The notes under the pieces: generated by a model
What the model saw: only the letters and a program-made list of their open reading frames with translations
Told to the model about the DNA's origin: nothing
Database searches by the model: none
Shown here: piece by piece, positions 36,160-43,953 of the stretch
Layout: each line of letters starts with the position of its first letter
Position numbering within the stretch: position 1 is the stretch's first letter
Made by a program: the position numbers and the translations under genes
Assembly: GCA_016933275.1 (NCBI GenBank)
Contig: JAFGBI010000126.1
Location: forward strand, 1 to 64,000
Direction of reading: 5' to 3'
DNA: 64,000 nt
DNA from: Polyangiaceae bacterium
GTDB lineage: Bacteria; Myxococcota_A; Polyangia; Polyangiales; Polyangiaceae

Positions 36160-36176
36160 CGTCGCCTCCTCCTGCC

Positions 36177-37157
36177 TCACTTCGGCAACCGGTACTCGAA
36201 GGAGAACGGCAAGAAGATGGAGACGCCAAACTGCAGCTGCACGTTGTTGGTGATCTCCGGATCTTCGTCGTACCAAGTGTCAGGGTCCGAAGCGATGTCG
36301 GGATCCTCGCTCACCTCGAGGCTCTCGAGGTCTTCCGCGAAGATGTAGTCCCGGAACTCGAGGATCGCAGCGAACCAGCGATTGAAGAAGACGCGGGCTC
36401 CGACGCCAACGTTGCCGGTGGGCTTGATCTCGTACCCGAACTTCCGGTTGTCGGGATCGATCACCGCAATGGGCTTCGTGCTGATGGCGCCACCGCCGGC
36501 GACCACGTAGAGGTCCCAGTGGAAGATGAAGTCGCTGAAGCCCGCGAACTTGCCGTATGACGGGACGTACGTGATGTTGAAGTTCGCGTTCCAATCGTAT
36601 TGCGTCAGCGGCACGCCCACGCGAGCTGCCCGTCGGACGTCGGCGTTGAAGTCGCTCTCCGACTTGAACGGACGATAATAGTTGAAGTTTACGCCGATGG
36701 CGAGGACCTCCAACAGGTAGAAGTTTCCAGCGACGCCCGGACCAGGGTGCTGAACGTACTGATCGTTCATCCCTATCCCCATGTACGGGTTCAGCTCGAA
36801 GCGCATCTTGCGCTTCGCGTAGATCTGCTGGACGGCGTAGATCTTCTCGTTGAGATCCTTCTTCGCCTCCTTCTCCATGTCGAGCTTGGGGCAGGCATCC
36901 GGATCGATCTGACAGATCGCTGCCAAGCCGTCGCCGGCTGGCTCCGCGCCCATTCCGGGGATCTCTGCCCCCTCTCCGGGCACTTCCTCCCCTCCCGCAG
37001 CGCCATCGGCGGCACCCTCCTCGGTGCCAGCTGCCGTTTCTTCTTCGCCGCCCCCAGCGGCGGGTGTGGCGCCCTCTTCGCCTTCGTCCTGCGCTGAGGC
37101 TAGTGCGGGAATCGCGCACATCACCGCCGCGAGGAGCCCGATGCGGATCTTCTTCAT
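36177..37157 (-). CDS. outer-membrane beta-barrel protein with acidic periplasmic segment (GltA/GltB-type family)
   Basis: The 326-aa protein has signal peptide MKKIRIGLLAAVMCAIPALA ending ASAQ. A Gly/Glu/Ala-rich acidic stretch (about 24-75), a short segment with two Cys (ICQIDPDACPKLD), a helical IYAVQQIYAKRKMRFELNPYM start of the barrel, and strands including GNFYLLEVLAIGVNFNYYRPF, NVGVGARVFFNRWFAAILEFRDY and LQFGVSIFLPFSFEYRLPK follow. The ending is nearly the same as in the next gene (FSIFLPTRYRISD), so the pair are paralogues in one operon. The promoter is at 37249-37278. Function as an outer-membrane channel or adhesion partner is inferred from GltA/GltB resemblance. Confidence 0.82.
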   Translation of the reverse strand: MKKIRIGLLAAVMCAIPALASAQDEGEEGATPAAGGGEEETAAGTEEGAADGAAGGEEVPGEGAEIPGMGAEPAGDGLAAICQIDPDACPKLDMEKEAKKDLNEKIYAVQQIYAKRKMRFELNPYMGIGMNDQYVQHPGPGVAGNFYLLEVLAIGVNFNYYRPFKSESDFNADVRRAARVGVPLTQYDWNANFNITYVPSYGKFAGFSDFIFHWDLYVVAGGGAISTKPIAVIDPDNRKFGYEIKPTGNVGVGARVFFNRWFAAILEFRDYIFAEDLESLEVSEDPDIASDPDTWYDEDPEITNNVQLQFGVSIFLPFSFEYRLPK

Positions 37158-37248
37158 GCCTCTACCGTTTTCTCCTGGAACGACCGCTCCCGAAGCCCCG
37201 CAAGTACTGAGAACATTTAGTGAAATCGCCCACCGCGAGCGCCGCGCG

Positions 37249-37278
37249 ACTATATCACGTGGGATTTGACGCGATCAA
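37249..37278 (-). promoter_or_regulatory. sigma-70-like promoter of the barrel operon
   Basis: On the minus strand TTGATC (37278-37273) is followed after 18 bases by TATAGT (37254-37249), a five-of-six match to the -10 box. Transcription would begin near 37242, leaving a leader of about 85 bases before the barrel gene at 37157. Confidence 0.6.
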
Positions 37279-37291
37279 CAACCAAAACGTC

Positions 37292-38608
37292 TCATCGGGC
37301 AGTCGAATCGGTCTCCTTACCCAGCAGCGCCTCCACGAACTCCTCGGGATCGAACTCGTGGAGGTCCGAGGGTCGCTCGCCGAGCCCAACGAGACGCACC
37401 GGGAGTCGCAAAGCATCACTGATGCCGAGCACCATCCCACCTTTCGCGGTTCCATCGAGCTTCGTCAATACGATACCTGTCAGTGCCAAGGCCTCCTGGA
37501 ACTCTCGCGCCTGGGCGAGCGCATTCTGCCCTGTTGTCGCGTCGATCACGAGCAGGATTTCATGGGGGGCCCCATCAAGCGCTTTGGCTGCAGTTTTCGC
37601 GATCTTCTTCATCTCCCCCATCAGGTTCGCCTTGGTGTGGAGTCGACCAGCCGTGTCTGCCAGCACGACATCTGCCCCCACCTCCTCCGCTTTCTTGATG
37701 GAGTCGAAAATTACACTACTGGGGTCGGCGCCGTCCTTGCCACGTACTACCTCGCACCCAACACGCTCGCCCCAGACCGCGAGTTGCTGCACGGCGGCAG
37801 CGCGGAAGGTGTCACCGGCGGCGAGGACGCACTCGATACCCGAGGCCTTCATGCGGGTGGCAAGCTTTCCGATCGTCGTCGTCTTGCCCGAACCGTTGAC
37901 GCCCACGAAGAGGATCACGGTGGGCTTCGCCCGACACTCGAGCGGACGGACGGCGCCATCGATCTTGAGGACGCGCACCGCCTCCTCGCGCAGTGATCGC
38001 CACACCTTCTTCTCGTCGAGGATCTCACCACGCGTGAGTTCTTCGCGGACGCGTGCGAGGAGCGTCTCGGTGGTCGCGACTCCGACGTCGGAGCCGAGGA
38101 GAACGTCCTCGATCTCTATCGTGAGCTCGGCGCCGATCTCCGGCTTCGTCTTGAACAGCGCGCGCAGACGGCCAAAAAAGCCACTAGCCTCCCGCGATTT
38201 CGTCAAACCCCTGCGGATCGCACGCGCGTCGTGGGTGGGCTCGAGCAAGCGGCGCGGCACCGCGGGGGCGGAGCGGTCGATCGGTGCTGCAACCCCGGCC
38301 GCGGCCGCCGCCTCGGGTTCGGGCACGGCGGGTGCGAGCTCCTCCGGTGCGGGCTCCGCTGGCGGAGCGCCTCGCGTTGGCTCCGCGGAGGGCTTCGGTG
38401 GGCGTTCGGACGTCTTGGGCGGTCGTTCCGACCGTCGTTCCGGCTTCTGGTCGGTCGCGCGGGACTCCGCCGTGCGTTTCGCCGTCTTGTCGCCCTCCCG
38501 GAGCCGCGAAGTCTCGGCGGGCGGGAGCTGTTCCGGTTTCTTCTTGGTGGCGAAGTAGACCACCAATGCGAAAACGACGACTCCGATCAGGACTAGGAGG
38601 ATTTCCAT
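37292..38608 (-). CDS. ftsY: signal recognition particle receptor FtsY
   Basis: The 438-aa protein begins with a membrane helix (MEILLVLIGVVVFALVVYFA), then a long Pro/Glu/Ala-rich charged A-domain (about 25-140). The SRP GTPase NG domain follows (about 150-435): GVNGSGKTTTIGKLA (G1), AGDTFRAAAVQQL, DTAGRLHTKANLM (G3), TKLDGTAKGG (G4) and GLGERPSDLHEFDPEEFV at the end. All GTPase motifs are present. It docks SRP-ribosome complexes at the inner membrane. The N-terminal membrane anchor is common in Myxococcota FtsY. ATG 38608 fits this; upstream in-frame residues are not needed. Confidence 0.97.
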   Translation of the reverse strand: MEILLVLIGVVVFALVVYFATKKKPEQLPPAETSRLREGDKTAKRTAESRATDQKPERRSERPPKTSERPPKPSAEPTRGAPPAEPAPEELAPAVPEPEAAAAAGVAAPIDRSAPAVPRRLLEPTHDARAIRRGLTKSREASGFFGRLRALFKTKPEIGAELTIEIEDVLLGSDVGVATTETLLARVREELTRGEILDEKKVWRSLREEAVRVLKIDGAVRPLECRAKPTVILFVGVNGSGKTTTIGKLATRMKASGIECVLAAGDTFRAAAVQQLAVWGERVGCEVVRGKDGADPSSVIFDSIKKAEEVGADVVLADTAGRLHTKANLMGEMKKIAKTAAKALDGAPHEILLVIDATTGQNALAQAREFQEALALTGIVLTKLDGTAKGGMVLGISDALRLPVRLVGLGERPSDLHEFDPEEFVEALLGKETDSTAR

Positions 38609-38727
38609 GGCGCGTGAGGAGGGATGGAATCTACGTCTTGGCGAACGGAGCGCGGCGCCCTGCGCGGCTCGAGGCATCGCAGGAACCGCATCGCCTCCGA
38701 ACGGAGTAGAGGGCTCGGCAGCGCGCG

Positions 38728-40458
38728 TCAACGTGAACCGTACTCGCGCGGTTCACGTGGTGGCTCGCGGCCGATTACCGCCCCTTCGTGCTCGGCATCC
38801 ACCGGCTCCCTGCCGAACGCAGCCGCCTCCACTGCTCGCGCCCAAGTGTCGATCTCCTTGGCACCGCGCTCGCGGGCCAGGCGTGCCACGTGGCCGGGGG
38901 TGGGCTCGGCACCCCAGGACCAGGGCCGACCGAGGCGCTCCGCCCACGCCACCAGGCGGTCCAGCAGAGCGCGTCGCCGGGTGACGAGGTTGACCACCAG
39001 CTGGCTTGGGCCGGGGACCGGTCGCTCCAGGGCCGAGTGCCATTCCGCCTCTACCCGCAGGCGCGAGCCCTCCGGAACCTCGGGGACGGCGTCCAGATGG
39101 AAGAGTCCCGTGGCGTCGGTCGTGTCCCGCGCGAGCACGCGGATCCCCGTGAAGGATGGGGAGACGAGGGCGAGCTGGGCTTCCGCGACCGGTGTACCCA
39201 GGTGCGCGTCGAGCACCCGACCGTGCCACCCGGCGCGGCTCGGTCCTCGCGAAATCACCTCGATGGTCGCCTTGCCGGGAGGCAATTTCGCGATCTCCGG
39301 CGGCCGCGGAGCTGCCCTCCGGACCGGGCGACGCCAGGCGCGGAACACCCACAGCGCAATGGCACCCCCCGTCACCATCCACGGCCAGCCGCGCCATGGG
39401 GGAACTCGAGGGATCGACATCGGGATCGAGATGGGAGCGCCTGCGGTCCACCACGGAGAGTCGGGGAGGAATCGCGCCGTCAGGGTGACCGCTGAGCCCG
39501 GGGGCGCGTCGAAGACCACGACGGGGCTCGAGACACCATCGTTCACCGGGGCAACACCCACCGATTGTCCACCGGCGAGCACCTCCACTGCGCCACCGGG
39601 AACCGGACCGCGCCGAGAAGTCACGCCGAGCCTGAATGGGAGACCCTGGCGGGGGTCGCTGGTTCGCGGTGGCTCCGTCAGCGCGAGCTCGACGCGGGCG
39701 ATCTTTTCCACGATGACCCTGCGCGTCGCGGGCGCGAAATCCGGTGAACCGGCCAAACGGACCATGAGCTCGTCGCGGCCAGGCGCGCCGAGGTCCCGCA
39801 CCGGCAGGCTAATGGCGGTCCGCTCCCCGACCACCGCTCGCACCGTAGCGAGGGGCTGCGGAGCTTCGTCCCGCGGCGCCAGCAGGACCTCTAGGTCGAC
39901 CTGCTCCAGTCTCGGTCTCGCCGGTACGGCCTCGGCAAGCACCCATACCTGCGGGTCACCGGCGTCGAGTTCGATGCGCCGTGGTTCGGGCGAGAAGCCT
40001 AGCCGCAGGGAGCGCAGCCCCGCCACGATGGGGACGGCCACGACCCCCGAAGGGTCGTGATCATCGTCGCCTGCGTACTGCAGCTCGATGCGGTCCGACG
40101 CTGCCGCCGGTCCCGCTCGGAGGCAGAACGAACCGGCGGCGCCCGCGACGAGCTCCACTCCGTCGCCCCTTCGGCGCGGCGTTGGGCTGTCTTGGCACGG
40201 AGCGAGCGAAGCGAGGATACGGGGACGGCCACCACGATCTCGTACTGATACCCTGACCCGCGCGCCGACCAGCGCGATCCCCCGATCATCGGTCACGCGC
40301 CCGCTCGCCTCGAGGACACCCTCACGCAGCACCGCGATCGGTTCAACGGTCGCGGTGCCTGTCACGCGCACCGGCACCGATCTGGCAACGTTGGACGCCA
40401 GCAGCACCGTGGCCATGGTGAGGAAGGAAGCGGCGAGAAACCAGGGGGGACGTCTCAT
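38728..40458 (-). CDS. membrane protein with carboxypeptidase-regulatory-like domains and DUF4129-like tail
   Basis: The 576-aa protein starts at ATG 40458 with a signal anchor (WFLAASFLTMATVLLASNV). Several Ig-like beta domains follow (about 30-360; LEASGRVTDDRGIALVGARVRV, then repeated strands), then a membrane helix near 375-395 (PWMVTGGAIALWVFRAW), another carboxypeptidase-regulatory-like domain (GWHGRVLDAHLGTPVAEAQLALV), and a C-terminal segment TPGHVARLARERGAKEIDTWARAVEAAAFG that resembles DUF4129 tails found in MoxR/transglutaminase operons. None of those partners is adjacent. The role is unknown. Confidence 0.8.
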   Translation of the reverse strand: MRRPPWFLAASFLTMATVLLASNVARSVPVRVTGTATVEPIAVLREGVLEASGRVTDDRGIALVGARVRVSVRDRGGRPRILASLAPCQDSPTPRRRGDGVELVAGAAGSFCLRAGPAAASDRIELQYAGDDDHDPSGVVAVPIVAGLRSLRLGFSPEPRRIELDAGDPQVWVLAEAVPARPRLEQVDLEVLLAPRDEAPQPLATVRAVVGERTAISLPVRDLGAPGRDELMVRLAGSPDFAPATRRVIVEKIARVELALTEPPRTSDPRQGLPFRLGVTSRRGPVPGGAVEVLAGGQSVGVAPVNDGVSSPVVVFDAPPGSAVTLTARFLPDSPWWTAGAPISIPMSIPRVPPWRGWPWMVTGGAIALWVFRAWRRPVRRAAPRPPEIAKLPPGKATIEVISRGPSRAGWHGRVLDAHLGTPVAEAQLALVSPSFTGIRVLARDTTDATGLFHLDAVPEVPEGSRLRVEAEWHSALERPVPGPSQLVVNLVTRRRALLDRLVAWAERLGRPWSWGAEPTPGHVARLARERGAKEIDTWARAVEAAAFGREPVDAEHEGAVIGREPPREPREYGSR

Positions 40459-40744
40459 GGTTGGCCACCCGCTCTCGGATTGCCGGCGTCGAGCGTACCA
40501 TGTGCGCATCGGCGCGAGGATGGGGAATGGGGAGGAGACGGTCAGGAATCGGGTTGAAGGAACACGGGCTCTCACCCGTCGTACTGGTCGTCAGGTACTG
40601 GCTCGATTCGAGCCCGGGCACGGCGGCGCACCATCGGCGTGCCCCAAGACCGCAGGAGACGTATGCGTGCACCGAACCAGGACTGGATTCGCGGTCGTAT
40701 GCAAGGAGAGCGACTTGGCAGAACCCATGGTAGTCTGGAGAAGG

Positions 40745-41554
40745 ATGGTGGCGGGCGAGATGGTGGCGTTGCGATCATGGTTGCTGGGCGTCGCGTTGCT
40801 GGTTCTGCCTAGCACCGTGCTCGCTCAGCCGGCAGACGTCGATCAGCTCGCGGATCAGCTCGCCCACGCCAAGGACTTCCGCGTCCGAACACAGGCTGCG
40901 CTGGCGTTGGGCGCGTCCAAATCGAAGCGAGCCGTCGACCCCCTCTGTGGCGGGCTTCGTGACGAGAACGCGACCGTCCGCACCGCGGCCGCTGCCGGTC
41001 TCGGGAAGCTCAGGAAGGGCGGGGTGGCCTGCCTGAAGAAGCAGCTCGCCGTCGAGGCCAAGGTGTCCGTAAAATCGGTGATCGAGCGTTCGATCTCGCG
41101 GATCGAGGCGGAGGTGGCGCCTCGCATCACCGACCAGACGAAGTACTACGTCGCGTTGGAGGCGATCGACGACAGCGGTCGGGGTGGCGACGCCGTGGCA
41201 CGACTCTTCCACGACGCGGCGAAGGCCACCGCGTCAGCACTGCCCGAGTTCGCGGTCGCACCTCGCGAACAGTCCATCGAGTCCGCCGCCCAGCTTCTCA
41301 AGAGCCACCCCAGCGTCAAGGGGTTCCTACTGTCCTCGAAGGTCAAGGTGAGCTATGCCGGCGCCACCCTCACGGTGAAGATCGACACCGCCATCTTCAC
41401 CTACCCCGATCGAAACCTGCTGGGGACGTTTTCGAAGACGCTCTCGATGCAGGGCGTGTCCGGGCCCAGTCTCGCCGCCGAGGATCAGCTGATCCAGGCG
41501 GGGGCAACCCGGTCGATCGAAACCTTTGGTCCAATGGCTCCCAAGCTTCGATAG
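40745..41554 (+). CDS. exported HEAT-repeat protein
   Basis: The protein is about 269 aa with a signal peptide (LRSWLLGVALLVLPSTVLA, cleavage before QPAD). HEAT/armadillo-like repeats (about 35-115; DFRVRTQAALALGASKSKRAVDPL, ATVRTAAAAGLGKL) follow, then a mixed domain (about 125-265; YYVALEAIDDSGRGG, GFLLSSKVKVSYAGATLTVKIDTAIF). ATG 40745 is preceded by GGAG; ATG 40760 would also work. It is probably periplasmic. An 11-bp hairpin lies just after the stop. No partner is known. Confidence 0.8.
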   Translation: MVAGEMVALRSWLLGVALLVLPSTVLAQPADVDQLADQLAHAKDFRVRTQAALALGASKSKRAVDPLCGGLRDENATVRTAAAAGLGKLRKGGVACLKKQLAVEAKVSVKSVIERSISRIEAEVAPRITDQTKYYVALEAIDDSGRGGDAVARLFHDAAKATASALPEFAVAPREQSIESAAQLLKSHPSVKGFLLSSKVKVSYAGATLTVKIDTAIFTYPDRNLLGTFSKTLSMQGVSGPSLAAEDQLIQAGATRSIETFGPMAPKLR

Positions 41555-41566
41555 TTCTGATTGGGC

Positions 41567-41594
41567 GGGGGGTCGGCAAGAGGGCCGACCCCCC
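41567..41594. terminator. 11-bp perfect hairpin after HEAT-repeat gene
   Basis: GGGGGGTCGGC (41567-41577) pairs with GCCGACCCCCC (41584-41594) around a 6-base loop, 12 bases after the stop codon. There is no T-tract, but position and stability fit a terminator separating this gene from the HAMP gene. Confidence 0.65.
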
Positions 41595-41680
41595 CAGCTG
41601 CTTGCTCACCCCGACTACGTCCCGTCTACGCTGACCGCGATGAGGAGGATCGGCGCCCCGCCGACAAGGAGTGACGTCTC

Positions 41681-42424
41681 ATGGCAAATGCTCTCGCGCA
41701 GCCAACCGAGCCGGTTGGGCGACACCAGCGCCGGATCCGGAACTACCTGCTCGACCGGCGTTTCCAGCTCAAGTACGCGGCGTACTTCGTCTGCATTGCC
41801 GCCCTGCTGAGCTCAGGGCTTGGCGCGGTTCTGTGGAGGACGAGCACGATGCTCATCGCGCAGAGCCAGGAGCTGGTCCGTCTCGGTCAGGCGGTCGTCG
41901 ATGAGGGGCACAAGGTGAGCAGAGTCGTCGAGATGAACATCGTGAAGGAGTACGGCGACAACCCGGAGCTGCTCGCGGCGTTCAAGGACGGGGACGGCCA
42001 GTACGCGCAGACCCTCATCCTCCAGCAGTCCGAACTCGAGCGCCAGGCCGCGGCGCTGCGGGCCCAACACCTGACGGCCGCCTACGTACTCGGGATTGCC
42101 CTCGGGCTGTTCGTGCTCTTCGTCGGGATCGCCGGCATCCTCGTCACTCATCGGGTCGCGGGTCCCATTCACAAGATGCGGCGCCAGATCGTAGAGGTTG
42201 CCGAGGGCCACCTGCACCCGGGGGGCAGCCTCCGTCGCGGCGACGAACTCGTGGAGTTCTTCGAGGCGTTCGAGGTGATGGTGCAGCGCTTGCGCGAGCG
42301 ACAGGAGCACGAAATCGCTATGCTCGATGTGTGCATCGAGCACCTCGCGGCGACGGCCTCCGAAGCGGAGCTCGTGCCTCTCCGCGAGCTGCGCGGCGAC
42401 ATGAGGGCCACCCTCGACTCGTGA
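41681..42424 (+). CDS. two-helix membrane protein with HAMP domain
   Basis: The 247-aa protein has membrane helices at about 31-52 and 128-152, a periplasmic helical segment between them, a HAMP domain (about 152-205; THRVAGPIHKMRRQIVEVAEGHL, then FEAFEVMVQRLRERQ) and a short cytoplasmic helical tail. No kinase, cyclase or methyl-accepting region is attached. AAGGAG precedes the ATG. Many myxobacterial genomes carry such short HAMP proteins; signalling is expected by contact with another protein. Confidence 0.85.
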   Translation: MANALAQPTEPVGRHQRRIRNYLLDRRFQLKYAAYFVCIAALLSSGLGAVLWRTSTMLIAQSQELVRLGQAVVDEGHKVSRVVEMNIVKEYGDNPELLAAFKDGDGQYAQTLILQQSELERQAAALRAQHLTAAYVLGIALGLFVLFVGIAGILVTHRVAGPIHKMRRQIVEVAEGHLHPGGSLRRGDELVEFFEAFEVMVQRLRERQEHEIAMLDVCIEHLAATASEAELVPLRELRGDMRATLDS

Positions 42425-42448
42425 GGGTGCCCTCGGCCGCGGGCACCC
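42425..42448. terminator. 8-bp hairpin between converging genes
   Basis: GGGTGCCC (42425-42432) pairs with GGGCACCC (42441-42448) around an 8-base loop directly after the HAMP gene stop and before the end of the YraN-like gene on the other strand. It is probably a shared terminator; no T-run. Confidence 0.5.
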
Positions 42449-42476
42449 GCGCGCTCCGGCGCGGCTGGTCAGAACG

Positions 42477-42869
42477 TCAGAACGCGGCCTCCACGTACTC
42501 GACGATGGCGCGTTCGCCGTCGAAGACGACGCTCGCGGCGTCGAAACGAAGACGGTCGACGGACTCGTCGTGGCGGTACCGCCGCTGCCAGAGCCGCTCG
42601 CCCGCTCGGCGCACCCGCGCGCGCTTCTCTTGGTCGATGCTGCCGAACCCGCTCGTCCATGAGCTCGGCCCGCGATGGCGCACCTCCACCACCACCACCA
42701 GGCTCCCCTGCCGCGCCACGACGTCGAGCTCCAGTCGCCCGAGCCTCAGATTGGTCGCCACGATCTCGAACCCGCGCGCCGCCAGGTGCGCCACCACGGC
42801 GCGCTCCGCGCGCCCCGCCCGCGCCCGGCGCATATCGCTCACGAAGCCGCGGTCAACGCCCCGCCCCAT
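42477..42869 (-). CDS. YraN/UPF0102 family nuclease-like protein
   Basis: The 130-aa length is typical. The restriction-endonuclease-like core is recognisable: AERAVVAHLAARGFEIVATNLRLGRLELDVVARQGSLVVVVEVRHR. It corresponds to the E-x-D...E-V-K/R signature of UPF0102, but the usual Lys of EVK is Arg here. Members are thought to act on DNA, perhaps Holliday junctions or uptake DNA, but their role is not firmly known. The start could be a little downstream (GTG before SDMRRARAGR). Confidence 0.8.
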   Translation of the reverse strand: MGRGVDRGFVSDMRRARAGRAERAVVAHLAARGFEIVATNLRLGRLELDVVARQGSLVVVVEVRHRGPSSWTSGFGSIDQEKRARVRRAGERLWQRRYRHDESVDRLRFDAASVVFDGERAIVEYVEAAF

Positions 42870-42920
42870 CGCCCGGTCCCGCCCCGAAGGTGAGCGCCGG
42901 CGGTACCGGGCCGCCCCTCG

Positions 42921-43541
42921 TCAGTAGGGTTGCGCTTCGCCGCAGTTGTGCGCGAGCCGGTCGCAGGGCTGCGGGTTGCGAACGACCGTGTCAACCTCGA
43001 ATTTGGTGCCGTTGCGGATACAATAGGCGCCCGCTAGCTGCTCGTTGCCGAGGCCGAGGTCGTCAATGAGCTGGGTGCAGGTGTACCCGCTCGGACAGGG
43101 GTCGCAGTAGTTGGCGCCGTCGTCCGTCTTGCCTTCGGCGTTGGCGCAGCGACACGAGCAGTACACGGTGTCGTTGGCCTGCCGGGCCGCCAACTGCGGA
43201 TAGACCGGGACGTTGACCGCGTCCTGCTCCTCGTTCTCCCCCGTGGTCCCCGGGATATGGCAGCGATTCTCGTTGTCGCCGGGCAGAGTGTCGATCTCCG
43301 TCTGGCCCTGACCATACGGGCAGCTCACGCGGCCCTGGAAGTGATTCACCAGGCAGACGCGGGTCTCGCACTGGAAGGAACGGCTCTCGACGTTCACCTC
43401 TTTATAGCTGTACCCGCCGAATTCCTGTACGTACTCGTCCTCGGGGATACACGGGTCACCAACCCCTCCTGGTGGGCAACCCCACAGAAACAAGGAGGAA
43501 GTCACCACAAAGAGCCCCAGACCAACGTTTGTACGCGTCAT
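42921..43541 (-). CDS. cysteine-rich lipoprotein
   Basis: The 206-aa protein has a clear lipoprotein signal (FVVTSSLFLWGC, Cys22) and 15 Cys in total, most in pairs (YCSCRCAN, YCDPCPSGYTC), suggesting a disulfide-rich surface domain. No enzyme motif is seen. It is transcribed away from the TPR/gliding locus, with a 412-bp divergent region between. Similar Cys-rich lipoproteins are common in myxobacteria. The function is unknown. Confidence 0.8.
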   Translation of the reverse strand: MTRTNVGLGLFVVTSSLFLWGCPPGGVGDPCIPEDEYVQEFGGYSYKEVNVESRSFQCETRVCLVNHFQGRVSCPYGQGQTEIDTLPGDNENRCHIPGTTGENEEQDAVNVPVYPQLAARQANDTVYCSCRCANAEGKTDDGANYCDPCPSGYTCTQLIDDLGLGNEQLAGAYCIRNGTKFEVDTVVRNPQPCDRLAHNCGEAQPY

Positions 43542-43953
43542 CGAGATCTCGCTACGCCTCACGTCCGCAGTGACGGTCGGCCCGGTACGCTACCCGACGC
43601 GGATCAAACTCGTCAACGCGAAAAGGCCCCATGGAGGCCGACAGCCCGGTGTCGAACGCTCCATGTTCAATGTTCTCCGCAGGGCCGATGGCCCCCCAAA
43701 CACGGGGTCGCCGCGGGGATCCGGAACCAGGGCAAATTTACTCCGGGCCTAAAACACCCGATCCGCAATCCGGCGACCCCCGAGAGAACCGGGCCGTCGC
43801 GCTTGACAATGGTCACCCATGCCACCTAACATCGCGGCCGGACGAGGGCGTTATCTGTTGGTAGTTAAAGGACTTTTCCGCCCCCACACGTAGATCGCAG
43901 CGGACGAAGCGGGTGCCGGTTCCGCGACCGTCCCTGAGTCAAAGAGAGGAATC
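43542..43953. other. 412-bp divergent regulatory region before the gliding-like locus
   Basis: No gene is seen. The region is less GC-rich toward its right end and contains the promoter at 43803-43832. The rest, including 43617-43700 with repeated GGCCCC/GGCC patterns, may hold regulatory sites that I cannot define. Confidence 0.5.
43803..43832 (+). promoter_or_regulatory. sigma-70-like promoter of the gliding-like locus
   Basis: TTGACA (43803-43808) is perfect; after 18 bases comes TAACAT (43827-43832), four of six to the -10 consensus including the key TA and final T. The start would be near 43840 with a leader of about 115 bases. It shares CTTGACAATGG with 29834-29844. Confidence 0.6.
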